The notes under the pieces were generated by a model. The model did no database searches, had not been told where the DNA came from, and saw only the letters and a program-made list of their open reading frames with translations. Positions 6,639 through 14,891 of a stretch of DNA of 20,885 nucleotides are shown piece after piece. The DNA comes from Fen-999 sp035505955 (GTDB lineage: Bacteria; Pseudomonadota; Gammaproteobacteria; Burkholderiales; Rhodocyclaceae): contig DATJQH010000133.1 of NCBI GenBank assembly GCA_035505955.1, positions 1-20,885 of the forward strand, written 5' to 3'. The first letter of the stretch is position 1. Each line of letters begins with the position of its first letter. The position numbers and the translations under genes are program-made.

Positions 6639-8549
6639 ATGTCCTCGAGGGAGACGCAGATCGTGCACGACAACGAAGAACTCTACCGGCGCATTCTGGA
6701 AACGACGCGCGAGGGCGTCTGGGTGCTGGGCCCCGACCTCGTGACGACTTTCGTCAACCCGAGAGTCGCAGAGCTTCTGGGCTACGAACAGAAGCAGGTC
6801 GTGGGCCGTCCGCTGGCGGAGTTCATGTTCGCGGAGGATGCCTCGGCCTATTCGGAACGGATCGAGTTGCGCAGGCAGGGGCAGTCCGAGGACTACGAGA
6901 TGCGCCTGCGGCGCAAGAACGGGCAGCCGCTCTGGGTGCTCGTTGCCGCGACGCCGCTGATCGACGGTGAGGGAAGATTCACCGGCACGTTCGGGATGCT
7001 GACTGACATCACCGAGCGCAAGCGGACCGAGCAGGCGCTCATCCGGAGCGAGCAGCAGTACCGGATGCTGGTCGAGATCATGCCTGACCTGGTCGTTCGG
7101 TACGACTCGGCCCTGCACCGCACGTTCGTGAATCCCGCCTGGGAAGAGGTGAGCGGGTTGTCGGCCGGCGAAGTCGTCAATGTGCCGGCCGGCGCGATTC
7201 CCAGAGTGCCGCGGCCGCTGAACGAAACGTATGCCGAAGCGCTGCGGCGCGTGTTGGCAACGGGCCAGCGCGAGTCCGTGGAATTCGACTGGATCAACGC
7301 GCGTGGCGAGAAGCTCAACCTCCAGTACATCATCGTCCCCGAGCGTGACCCTGGCGGAAAGGTAAGCGGGCTGCTGGCGGTGGGCCGCGATGTCACTGAC
7401 CTGGTTCGCGCGGAAGAGCAACTGCGCCGGCGCGAGATCCGCGTGAAACGAATGAATCGGGTCCTCGGCACGCTGAGCGACGGCAACCAGGCGCTGGTGC
7501 GCGCCGCAGACGAGCAGGAACTGCTCGATCAGATGTGTCGGGTCATTGTCGACTCGGGCGGGCATACCGTCGCCTGGATCGGACTGATCGAGGCCGATGG
7601 CCGGACGCTATCGACCAAGGCTTGGGCCGGGCCTGGCGACTTGCGCGGCTGGCCCTGCGGCGACGGCGGCACCTGCGACGCCCCGGCAGCCGTCGTCCGT
7701 GAGGGTCGCGCACGCGTTTCGCACGACATCATCGCCGATGCCGGCTACGTCGTTTGCGGTCCCCGGCTGCACGAGCAGGGCTGCCGTTCGGCGGTCACGC
7801 TGCCGGTAGCGAGCGAGGGCACGATTCTCGGCGCGCTGTCCATCTACTCCAGCGACCCGGCGGCGTTCGACGATGAAGAGGTCGAACTGCTGACCGAACT
7901 CGCGAACGACCTGGGCTACGGCATCGGCACCCTGCGTGCGCGCATCGACCGCGAGAAGGGACAGCGCCGGCTGCAGGCGACCATGGAGGCGACCATCCAG
8001 GCGCTGGCCAGCATCGTCGAGCTTCGCGATCCGTATACCGCCGGTCACCAGCGCCGCGTCGCCCATCTGTCGACGGCCATCGCGACAGAACTGGGGCTCG
8101 CCCAGGACCGCGTCCTGGGCCTGCACCTGGCCGCCGTGTGTCATGACATCGGCAAGATTCAGGTGCCGGCTGAAATCCTCAGCAAGCCCGGCCGGTTAAC
8201 TGCCATCGAATTCGAGCTCATCAAGGGACACGTCGATGCGGGGTACGAGATACTCAGATCCATCGACTTTCCCTGGCCGCTTGCCGACGTCGTGCGCCAG
8301 CACCATGAGCGCCTCGATGGCTCCGGCTATCCTTTGGGCGTGCAGGGCCAGGCTTTGCTGATCGAGTCGCGCATCCTGGCGGTCGCGGACGTGGTGGAGG
8401 CCATTACGACCCACCGGCCCTACCGGGCAGGACTGGGCGTCGAGTCGGCACTCGGCGAAATCAGGACGGGAAGGGGAGTGCTGTTCGACGCCGACGTCGT
8501 GGATGCCTGTGTGAGGCTGTTCACGGAGAAGCGCTTCGGGTTCTCCTGA
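6639..8549 (+). CDS. PAS-PAS-GAF-HD-GYP cyclic-di-GMP phosphodiesterase
   Basis: The 636-residue multidomain signalling protein is predicted cytoplasmic. Two PAS domains (about 12-130 and 136-258) are followed by a GAF domain (about 272-435) and an HD-GYP domain (about 445-636). Catalytic motifs are present: RDPYTAGHQRRV (463-474), HDIGK (502-506), HHERLDGSGYP (555-565) and a later VADVVEAITTHRPYR segment. HD-GYP enzymes hydrolyse cyclic di-GMP. The GAF region carries four closely spaced cysteines (C340, C346, C373, C382), which is unusual. The start may be ATG 6639, or GTG 6663 preceded by the better Shine-Dalgarno GAGGGAGA; the shorter form loses no domain. It is divergent from the response-regulator gene and may be co-regulated. 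No transmembrane segment is apparent, so the signal sensed is probably intracellular. Confidence 0.92.
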   Translation: MSSRETQIVHDNEELYRRILETTREGVWVLGPDLVTTFVNPRVAELLGYEQKQVVGRPLAEFMFAEDASAYSERIELRRQGQSEDYEMRLRRKNGQPLWVLVAATPLIDGEGRFTGTFGMLTDITERKRTEQALIRSEQQYRMLVEIMPDLVVRYDSALHRTFVNPAWEEVSGLSAGEVVNVPAGAIPRVPRPLNETYAEALRRVLATGQRESVEFDWINARGEKLNLQYIIVPERDPGGKVSGLLAVGRDVTDLVRAEEQLRRREIRVKRMNRVLGTLSDGNQALVRAADEQELLDQMCRVIVDSGGHTVAWIGLIEADGRTLSTKAWAGPGDLRGWPCGDGGTCDAPAAVVREGRARVSHDIIADAGYVVCGPRLHEQGCRSAVTLPVASEGTILGALSIYSSDPAAFDDEEVELLTELANDLGYGIGTLRARIDREKGQRRLQATMEATIQALASIVELRDPYTAGHQRRVAHLSTAIATELGLAQDRVLGLHLAAVCHDIGKIQVPAEILSKPGRLTAIEFELIKGHVDAGYEILRSIDFPWPLADVVRQHHERLDGSGYPLGVQGQALLIESRILAVADVVEAITTHRPYRAGLGVESALGEIRTGRGVLFDADVVDACVRLFTEKRFGFS

Positions 8550-8600
8550 CGGACGAAAGTCAGCCCCCGTGGCGCGCCGCGCGGCGGATCCGGAAAAGCA

Positions 8601-8624
8601 AACGGCCGGGTTTCCCCGGCCGTT
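8601..8624. terminator. Bidirectional hairpin between convergent genes
   Basis: A perfect 10-bp stem, AACGGCCGGG (8601-8610) with CCCGGCCGTT (8615-8624), has a TTTC loop. It sits between the end of the HD-GYP gene (+) and the end of hdrB (-). Flanking AAAAGCAA on the left supplies a U-rich tail for - strand transcripts. On the + side the tail is poor, so termination of the hdr operon is the better supported role. Confidence 0.8.
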
Positions 8625-8647
8625 CGCCATCCCTGAGCGCGTGGCTT

Positions 8648-9544
8648 CTATTTGGTCGCCATCTTCGCAAGTTTTTCGGCTTTGATCAACTGGCCGTTGA
8701 GACCCGCTTCGGCAGCCGAGCCGCCGTAGGCGATCGACATCAGCTGCGTGTAATACACGACCGGCATGCTGAACTTCGTGCCCTGCTTCTTGTTGATCTC
8801 GGACTGGTAGATCTCGACGTTGGCCTGGCACAACTGGCAGGGCGTGACGATCATGTCGGCGCCACTGTCGTAGGCGGACTCGACGATGTCGCGGATCTGC
8901 TTTTGCGCCTTGTCCGGCTCGGAGAAAGCCAGCGCGCCACCGCAGCACGTGACCTTCTGGTCGTACTTGACCGCTTCGGCGCCGACGGTCTCGATCATCT
9001 TGTCGAGGTACTTCGGATTCTCGAAGGACTCGCCGGCAATGCCGAACGGGCGGTTGGTCTGGCAGCCGACGTAGCCGGCAATCTTGAGGCCGTCGAGCGG
9101 CTTCACGACCGGCGCCTTCATCGCTTCGTAGCCGATGTCCTCGATCAGGACTTCGGTCATGTGGCGGGCGTGCACGTGGCCCTTGAGGTTGAGACCAGCT
9201 TCCTTGAGCGCTTCGTTGGTTTCGGCGAGCAGGCTCTGCGATTCGTGCAGGCGCTCGGCCGTTTCGCGGCTGGACAGCCAGCAGGCCGGGCAGCCGGACA
9301 CCATGTCCATGCCCGGCATCGCCTGTTCGGTCAGCGCGAGGTTGCGGGCGTTGAGCACCAGGCGCGGCAGCTCGCCGCCTTCGGCGTAGCCGATCGACGC
9401 GCCGCAGCAGTTCCAGTCGGGAATCTCGTTCAGCTGGATGTCGAGCTTCTCGCACATCACGCCGATCGAGGTCAGGAAGTTCGACGCCGAGGCGCCCTTC
9501 TGGGAAGAGCAGCCGGGGTAGAACGCGTACTGTTTCTTGGCCAT
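8648..9544 (-). CDS. hdrB: HdrB-like subunit of Qmo-type complex, two CCG domains
   Basis: The 298-residue protein has two intact cysteine-rich CCG domains. The first is C12, C46-C47, C85-x2-C88; the second is C161, C200-C201, C236-x2-C239. This is the signature of heterodisulfide reductase subunit B, where paired CCG motifs hold non-cubane Fe-S clusters. In sulfate reducers of the Desulfotomaculum type and in several sulfur oxidisers, HdrCB replaces the membrane subunit QmoC in the complex that couples APS reductase to the electron-transport chain. It is the last gene of the qmoA-qmoB-hdrC-hdrB operon, starting 16 bases after hdrC with AGGAG upstream, and it ends before a hairpin. No transmembrane segment is seen, so attachment to the membrane must come from another partner. 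Confidence 0.93.
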   Translation of the reverse strand: MAKKQYAFYPGCSSQKGASASNFLTSIGVMCEKLDIQLNEIPDWNCCGASIGYAEGGELPRLVLNARNLALTEQAMPGMDMVSGCPACWLSSRETAERLHESQSLLAETNEALKEAGLNLKGHVHARHMTEVLIEDIGYEAMKAPVVKPLDGLKIAGYVGCQTNRPFGIAGESFENPKYLDKMIETVGAEAVKYDQKVTCCGGALAFSEPDKAQKQIRDIVESAYDSGADMIVTPCQLCQANVEIYQSEINKKQGTKFSMPVVYYTQLMSIAYGGSAAEAGLNGQLIKAEKLAKMATK

Positions 9545-9560
9545 GCTTCTCTATCTCCTG

Positions 9561-10181
9561 TCAGGCGAGGCCGCGGCGGCGGTCTTCGATTTCGCGGGCC
9601 TTGGCGATCATCTTCTGGATGTTCCCCTTGTCCTTGCAGGTGTGGCCGCCGAGGATCTCCATCGGGTTCAGGCGCTTCGCCTTCATGAGCCCCAGGCCGA
9701 TGCCCTGCATCGCCAGCGAGTTCTTGATGCCCTGGACGATGCCGTCCTTGAAGTACATGGCCAGCGAGAACGTGAGTTCATTGACGCGGCCGCTCTTGAC
9801 GGCGTTGTTCCAGAACAGTCTGGCGATGGCCTGGTTGGGCTGCCCCTTGGGCGACAGGCCGAGGCGGTACGAGTAGTTCGCCAGGCCGTGCATGATGTGG
9901 GTAATCGGCAGCTTGCGCGGGCAGCGCGCGATGCAGTTGTAGCAGGAGGTGCACATCCACATCGAGTCGGTCTTCAGGACTTCGTCGCGCTTGCCGGCGC
10001 GGATCATCATGAAGATCTTCTGCGGCGAATGCTCCCAGTGCGGGCCGAACGGGCAGGAGCCGGCGCAGACGCCGCACTGCATGCACATCTTGACCCAGTG
10101 GCCTTCCTCGACGCGCTCCTCGACTTCCCTGAGGAAGCTGTTCTTGTAGCGCGCCACGGCTTGAGTGTTGAGATCGCTCAT
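9561..10181 (-). CDS. hdrC: HdrC-like ferredoxin subunit of Qmo-type complex
   Basis: The 206-residue protein has two [4Fe-4S] binding motifs: C33, C36, C39, C43 and C77, C80, C83, C87. Each is followed by Pro, as in HdrC. A predicted helical C-terminal half follows, with no clear membrane span. HdrC passes electrons between HdrA-like flavoproteins (here QmoA and QmoB) and the CCG protein HdrB. The start at 10181 has GAGG nine bases upstream, and the gene lies 11 bases after qmoB. Order and spacing show cotranscription with the other Qmo/Hdr subunits. QmoC fuses an HdrC-like ferredoxin to a cytochrome-b-type membrane domain; this protein is too short to contain one, so it is HdrC rather than QmoC. 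Confidence 0.93.
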   Translation of the reverse strand: MSDLNTQAVARYKNSFLREVEERVEEGHWVKMCMQCGVCAGSCPFGPHWEHSPQKIFMMIRAGKRDEVLKTDSMWMCTSCYNCIARCPRKLPITHIMHGLANYSYRLGLSPKGQPNQAIARLFWNNAVKSGRVNELTFSLAMYFKDGIVQGIKNSLAMQGIGLGLMKAKRLNPMEILGGHTCKDKGNIQKMIAKAREIEDRRRGLA

Positions 10182-10192
10182 GGTCCCGGTCC

Positions 10193-12442
10193 TCAGAATT
10201 TCATCGGCGACAGGCCGATCTCTTGGATCTGCGCTGTGTAATCGTTGATGAGCTTGGCGACCCGCTCATGGTCGGTGATCGCCACTTCGTGCGTGACCAC
10301 GCGCTCCTCCTCGAGACCCATCTGCTTCAGCGTATCGCCAATCTTGCTCATGCGGTAGCTGGCCAGTTCGGAGCCCTTGACGAAGTGGCACTGGTAGTCG
10401 TCGCCCTTCTTGCAGCCCATCATCATCACACCATCGTAGCCGGAGTTCAGCGCGTCCGTGATCCAGATGGTGTTGACCGAGCCGAGGCAGCGCACTGGAA
10501 TGGCGCGGACGTAGGCCGAGTAGGAGAGGCGCTGGATACCGGCCATGTCGAGCGCCGGGTAGGCGTCGTTCTCGCAGGCGAGCAGCAGGATGCGCGGCTT
10601 CTCCTCGAATTCCTCGGGAACGTTGACCGCCTTGACCTGGCTGCCGACCGTGTCGACCGAGTAGTTCTCGAAGGAGATCACGCGCACCGGGCAGGCGCCC
10701 ATGCAGGTGCCGCAACGACGGCAGCGTTCCTCGTTGAAGACCGGGAAGCGCTTCTCGTCCTCGTCGATGGCGCCGAACGGGCATTCGACCGTGCAGCGCT
10801 TGCATTGCGTACAGCCTTCGAGGCGTGCGGTCGGGAACGAGAGGTCCCAAGCACGCGGGTGCGCGGCGCGACCCTTTTCGACGTTTTCGACCGCCTGGAT
10901 CGCCTTCAGCGCGGCGCCGGTGGCGTCTTCCTGCGCCTGCAGCATGTCCATCGGCCGGCGGGCCGGGCCGGCGGCGTAGATGCCGGTGCGGCGCGTTTCG
11001 TACGGGAAGCAGATGAAATGCGAGTCGGCGAAGCCGTACTTGAACTGCGGCATGTCCGGGCCTTGGCGGTACTCAAGCTTGAGCACCGAACCCTTCCTCA
11101 TTTCCACGACCTTGGCCTTGGCCGCTTCATCGCCGCCTTCGGCCAGCGTCACGGTGGCGGTCCAGTCGTCGAGATTGACGCCGGCGTTCGGCACCATGCC
11201 CGTGGCGAGCACCACGAGGTCGGCATCGACCGACGTGTCCTCGTCGAGGATCAGGTCACGGAAATCGACCTTGCAACTCGTGCCGCCGGCAACCTTGCCG
11301 ACCTTGCCCTTGGTGAAGATCACGCCCTTCTTCTGGGCGCTGCGGTAGAAATCCTCGCCCATGCCCGGCACGCGCAGGTCCTGGTACATGACGACCGTGT
11401 CGATGTCCGGATTGGTGTCCTTGAAGTACATCGCCTGCTTGATGCTGGTGGCGCAACAGTGGCCGGAGCAGTATTCGAGGTGCTGGCCGCTGCCGTTGCC
11501 GCCCGAGCCGCGCTGGCCGGCGCACTGCACGAAGACCACCGACTTCACTTCCTTGCCGTCGGCGCGCTTGATGGCGCCGCCGTTGGCAGCCTTGGCCAGC
11601 GCTTCCAGGCCGGCCTGGTCGACCACGTTGGCCTGGCCGCCGCCGAGTTCCGTCAGCTTGTTGATGTCGTAAGGCGTGAAACCCGTGGCCTGGACGATGG
11701 CGCCGACGAGTTCCTCGGTGACGGCGCCCGACTCCTGCGCGACCTTGGCCTTGAACCGGCCCGGCGCACCGGCCGTTTCGGCGAGCGTGGAATTGAGGTG
11801 CACCTTGATGCGCGGATTGGCGCCGATTCTTGCCGCCATCTCGGCGACGCCGGTTGGCTGCGGTTCCGCGTAGGGTCCGGAGAAGGGCACGCGCTTGACG
11901 AGGTTCTTCGCGAAGCCGCCGAGTTCGGCGCTCTTCTCGACGATCACCACTTCGTAGCCGGCATCGGCCGCGGCGAGCGCGGCGGTCATGCCCGACATGC
12001 CGCCGCCGACGACCAGGATGCGCTTGCTCGACGATTCCTTGACGTTGCCGCCGGGCACGATCATCTTCTTGACCTCGGCGCAGCCCATGCGCACGTAGTC
12101 TTCGGCCATTTCCTGGCGGATCTCGTCGTGGTCCGAGCCTTCGGCCACGATCCAGATCACGCCCTCGCGCAGGTTGGCGCGCGACACGGCGATACCGGGG
12201 AAGCTGAACGCTTCGACCTTGGCGCGCCGCGAGCAAGCGGCGATGCAGACGTGGGTGACGGCGTTGTTGGCGATGTCGTCCTTGATCAGTTGGACGCCTT
12301 CGGCATTGCACAGGAAGGGATGGCTCTTGACCTCGGCCATCTTGCCGTCCTTCTTGGCGGCGCCTTCCAGGCCCTTGACATCGAGCACGTCGCCGATGCC
12401 GCAGCCGGTGCAGATGTAGGCAGCAGTTTTCATATCGGCCAT
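10193..12442 (-). CDS. qmoB: Quinone-modifying oxidoreductase subunit QmoB (HdrA-MvhD fusion type)
   Basis: The 749-residue iron-sulfur flavoprotein has an N-terminal CTGCGIGDVL segment and an FAD fold with GGGMSG at 146-151. An HdrA-type cluster site follows at C307, C325, C329 and C330. Two ferredoxin motifs come next (C544, C547, C550, C554 and C574, C577, C580, C584). A C-terminal MvhD-like domain covers about 615-749 and includes a GCKKGDDYQC motif. This HdrA-plus-MvhD build is diagnostic of QmoB. It works with QmoA to exchange electrons between APS reductase and the quinone pool. It begins two bases after the qmoA stop. MADMKTAAY could also start at its internal Met4. Length and domain order are normal for the family. 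Confidence 0.95.
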   Translation of the reverse strand: MADMKTAAYICTGCGIGDVLDVKGLEGAAKKDGKMAEVKSHPFLCNAEGVQLIKDDIANNAVTHVCIAACSRRAKVEAFSFPGIAVSRANLREGVIWIVAEGSDHDEIRQEMAEDYVRMGCAEVKKMIVPGGNVKESSSKRILVVGGGMSGMTAALAAADAGYEVVIVEKSAELGGFAKNLVKRVPFSGPYAEPQPTGVAEMAARIGANPRIKVHLNSTLAETAGAPGRFKAKVAQESGAVTEELVGAIVQATGFTPYDINKLTELGGGQANVVDQAGLEALAKAANGGAIKRADGKEVKSVVFVQCAGQRGSGGNGSGQHLEYCSGHCCATSIKQAMYFKDTNPDIDTVVMYQDLRVPGMGEDFYRSAQKKGVIFTKGKVGKVAGGTSCKVDFRDLILDEDTSVDADLVVLATGMVPNAGVNLDDWTATVTLAEGGDEAAKAKVVEMRKGSVLKLEYRQGPDMPQFKYGFADSHFICFPYETRRTGIYAAGPARRPMDMLQAQEDATGAALKAIQAVENVEKGRAAHPRAWDLSFPTARLEGCTQCKRCTVECPFGAIDEDEKRFPVFNEERCRRCGTCMGACPVRVISFENYSVDTVGSQVKAVNVPEEFEEKPRILLLACENDAYPALDMAGIQRLSYSAYVRAIPVRCLGSVNTIWITDALNSGYDGVMMMGCKKGDDYQCHFVKGSELASYRMSKIGDTLKQMGLEEERVVTHEVAITDHERVAKLINDYTAQIQEIGLSPMKF

Positions 12443-12444
12443 GA

Positions 12445-13731
12445 TTACGCGGCCTCCGTCGAAGCAGTCTTGTGGATCACCTGGATGGCCTTCAGCGAGG
12501 CGGCCGTGGCGCTTTGCACGGCGCGGTTTACATCCAGCGGGCTGGCCGCGGCGCCGGCGCCGGACATGCCGCCGTCCTTGGAGCCCTCGATGAAGTTGGA
12601 CGAATCGACCACGACATCGTCAGGCAGCTTGATGCCCTTGACCTCGGGTTCCATGCCGACCGCCAGCACGACCAGGTCATGCTCGGTGGCGTAGCGGTGG
12701 TAACCCTCGGTATTGACGCCATGCAGGACCGGATTGCCGTTGGCCCTGTTCTCGGCGATGCGGGCGACCTTGGACTTGATGAAGCTCACCGTCTTGTCCT
12801 GCCAGACCTTGGCGTAGAAATCCTCGAAGCGGTCGATGGCGCGGATGTCGATGTAGTACACCGTCGACTTGCCCTCGTCGCCGAAGGCTTCGCGTACGTA
12901 CTGGGTTTGCTTCAGCGTTGCCATGCAGCAGATGCGCGAGCAGTGGCGCAGGTAGTTCTCGTCGCGCGAACCGGCGCACTGGATGAAGGCGACATTCTTC
13001 GCCTCCTTGCCGTCCGAGGGACGCAGGATCTTGCCGCCGGTAGGGCCGTGCGGGTCGGCCAGGCGCTCGAACTCGACGCTGGTGATGACGTTGTCGTAGC
13101 GGTCGTAGCCGTAGGGCTGGATCTTGTTGGCGTCGAAGGGACGCCAGCCGGTGGCCCAAACCACGGCACCGACGTTGAGCTGGATCGTCTCTTCCTTCAT
13201 GCCGAGATCGACGGCGCCGTACTTGCAGGCGCTCTTCGCGGCTTCGCCGTCGGCCGTGCCGACAATGGACGGGTCGATCACGTAGCGCAGCGGATGCGCC
13301 ATCACGTGCGGCAGGTAGGCTGCCTTGACCTTGCGCAGCCCATAGTTGAAGGCGTCGTCCACCTCGGCCTTGACCGCGCGTCCGCAGTCGCCGCAGGCGG
13401 TGCACTTCTCGTTGATGAAGCGCGGCGCGACCTTGAGCGTGACGCCGTAGTTGCCTCTGCTACCCACGACGGCCGTAACCTCGGTCATCGTCATCACCTT
13501 GACGTTCGGGTTGCCCTTGATGCGCTTGAGATTGATCTCCAGCCCGCAGGTGGGGTGGCACATCTTGGGGAAGTAACGATAAAGCTGGGCGGTGCGGCCG
13601 CCGAGCGCCGGGTTCTTCTCGACCATGATGACCTGTTTGCCGCACTCGGCGGCTTCGAGCGCGGCCGTCATGCCGCTGATGCCGCCGCCGACGATCAGGA
13701 TCGTCTGGTTCGTTGCGATGGGAGCTGTCAC
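12445..13731 (-). CDS. qmoA: Quinone-modifying oxidoreductase subunit QmoA (HdrA-like flavoprotein)
   Basis: The 428-residue protein is HdrA-like, with an N-terminal FAD-binding GGGISG (15-20) and an ALGGRTAQL segment. An HdrA-type cysteine set follows at C252, C264, C268 and C269. A partial ferredoxin-like motif at C110, C113 and C116 lacks the usual fourth cysteine. QmoA is the cytoplasmic flavoprotein that interacts with QmoB and, by family knowledge, with APS reductase. The start is a GTG at 13731 preceded by GGAG. It is the first gene of the operon. A 136-base gap to the upstream gene, with a TAGAAT-type -10 on the - strand (13772-13777) but no convincing -35, suggests its own promoter. 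Confidence 0.94.
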   Translation of the reverse strand: MTAPIATNQTILIVGGGISGMTAALEAAECGKQVIMVEKNPALGGRTAQLYRYFPKMCHPTCGLEINLKRIKGNPNVKVMTMTEVTAVVGSRGNYGVTLKVAPRFINEKCTACGDCGRAVKAEVDDAFNYGLRKVKAAYLPHVMAHPLRYVIDPSIVGTADGEAAKSACKYGAVDLGMKEETIQLNVGAVVWATGWRPFDANKIQPYGYDRYDNVITSVEFERLADPHGPTGGKILRPSDGKEAKNVAFIQCAGSRDENYLRHCSRICCMATLKQTQYVREAFGDEGKSTVYYIDIRAIDRFEDFYAKVWQDKTVSFIKSKVARIAENRANGNPVLHGVNTEGYHRYATEHDLVVLAVGMEPEVKGIKLPDDVVVDSSNFIEGSKDGGMSGAGAAASPLDVNRAVQSATAASLKAIQVIHKTASTEAA

Positions 13732-13867
13732 AGCGAGTCTCCGGGAAAGGGTGTTCGGACGAACGGCGGCGATTCTACCGTGTGCGTTGCAGCAGGCGCT
13801 TCGCCCAGAAGGAGTATTGCCGGAAAAACTTTTCTATCTGCTGATAGAGGCACAGAATGCCGGGCGA

Positions 13868-14383
13868 TCAGGCCGGCACCGGCCGCACATCGAAAGTCAG
13901 TGCCGACAGATCGCCAAGTATCCAGGTCGCAGCTGGCGCGCCCAGACCGGCCACCGTGCCCGGATTGACCAGCCAGGTCTGTCCACCTTTCACGTTGGCC
14001 TGATGGCGGACTTCCGGCTTGTGGCTGTGGCCGCAGCAGACGAGGTCGTAGTCGCCGGTGCACGCCATCGCGTGCCCATAGTGCGGGTAGTGCGTGACGA
14101 AGATGCGGCGGCCGCCGAGTTCCAGCGTGGCGTCGCGCCCGTGGTAATGCAGCTGGCCTTCCGAGTCGCACGACAGGCGCGCCAGTGCCACGAGGTCGCC
14201 GAGGTTGTTGCCGTGGATCACGTGCAGCGGCAGGCCGAACTTCATCGAGGCCTTGACGGTGTTCACGCCGATCAGGTCGCCGCAGTGGATCACCGCTTCG
14301 GCACCGTCCGCCTTCGCGGCCTCGACCGCCGCGGCGAGCATCGGCCCGCGGTCGTGGCTGTCGGAAACGATGCAGATCTTCAT
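13868..14383 (-). CDS. YfcE/MJ0936-type metallophosphoesterase
   Basis: This 171-residue calcineurin-like phosphoesterase is small for the superfamily and matches the YfcE/MJ0936 group. Metal-binding motifs occur in order: SDSHD (7-11), GDLIG (35-39), GNN (58-60), H98 in THYPHYGH and GHSH (118-121). Members hydrolyse phosphodiesters in vitro with Mn or similar metals; physiological substrates are mostly unknown. It ends before the qmoA promoter region and is separated by 4 bases from the upstream hypothetical gene, so those two are probably cotranscribed. Nothing in its sequence ties it to sulfur metabolism. Confidence 0.92.
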   Translation of the reverse strand: MKICIVSDSHDRGPMLAAAVEAAKADGAEAVIHCGDLIGVNTVKASMKFGLPLHVIHGNNLGDLVALARLSCDSEGQLHYHGRDATLELGGRRIFVTHYPHYGHAMACTGDYDLVCCGHSHKPEVRHQANVKGGQTWLVNPGTVAGLGAPAATWILGDLSALTFDVRPVPA

Positions 14384-14387
14384 CGGC

Positions 14388-14801
14388 TCAGATCACCAGC
14401 GGACCAGTGTAACCGTCGCCGCTGTCTTCCTTGATATCGAGCCGCGTCATGCCTGAGCGGATGCCCTGCATCTGCGCCTCGTGGTCGGCCTGCACCTGCA
14501 GCAGCGTGATCACGCAATCGCCGAGGTTGTCGAAGCTGTCCTTGCCGGTGCCGTATTGCGTCGCTTCGCTGTAGAAGAACTGCGCCCTGAACCTGCTCGG
14601 GGCGAGCTTGAAGACGACGAAGTGGGCGCCGCGTTCCTGCCAGTATGCGACGGCGCAGGTGGTCAGTTGCTCGCCTTCGGGATCGAGTTGCACTTCCGCT
14701 TCGGCCAGCTGGATGTCAACGTCGCGACCATAGCGTTCCCGCAGGGTCTGGCCGACGAGCTTGATCTCGATATCCGTGAAGTCAGGAGGTGTTTGTGCCA
14801 T
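14388..14801 (-). CDS. Hypothetical protein (137 aa)
   Basis: I do not recognise a family. The 137-residue soluble protein is acidic overall. It has an N-terminal helical-looking segment, a beta-rich middle (including AVAYWQERGAHFVVFKLAP and FRAQFFYSEATQYG) and a DNLGDCVITLLQVQADHEAQ helix. There is no signal peptide or membrane span, and the single-cysteine pockets (C48, C96) do not form a motif. The start at 14801 has GGATAAG upstream, a modest Shine-Dalgarno. It is divergent from soeA across a 90-base shared region and forms a two-gene unit with the phosphoesterase gene. Coding is supported by the overall composition and tight spacing. Confidence 0.75.
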   Translation of the reverse strand: MAQTPPDFTDIEIKLVGQTLRERYGRDVDIQLAEAEVQLDPEGEQLTTCAVAYWQERGAHFVVFKLAPSRFRAQFFYSEATQYGTGKDSFDNLGDCVITLLQVQADHEAQMQGIRSGMTRLDIKEDSGDGYTGPLVI

Positions 14802-14891
14802 GGCTTATCCACAAATAAGAAGTTTTGCCTGTTGGTTTGGCGATAACGCTGCCAGAATATCGCAAATTTCTAATTAGCCCCAAGAGAGACC
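14802..14891. promoter_or_regulatory. Divergent promoter region of soeABC and hypothetical gene
   Basis: This AT-richer 90-base stretch separates two divergent operons and should hold both promoters. For soeA a weak match is TTGGTT (14831-14836), 17 bases, then GAATAT. AAGAGAG just before ATG 14892 is its ribosome-binding site. A perfect DnaA-box-like TTATCCACA lies at 14805-14813, next to the start of the - strand gene. The individual promoter elements are weak, so only the general assignment is offered. Confidence 0.4.

Noticed and set aside
10223..12694. Long open frame on the + strand across qmoB (823 codons)
   Set aside because: It is an antisense shadow with biased Asp/Val/His/Ala composition. 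The - strand qmoB has all expected flavin and cluster motifs.
13834..13847. CTATC-TGCT-GATAG hairpin after the phosphoesterase gene as a terminator
   Set aside because: The stem is only 5 bp and AT-rich. The T-run on the - strand begins five bases after it, so the evidence is too weak to list as a feature.
14805..14813. Replication origin
   Set aside because: There is only a single DnaA-box match, with no cluster of boxes, no AT-rich unwinding region and no dnaA or dnaN genes.
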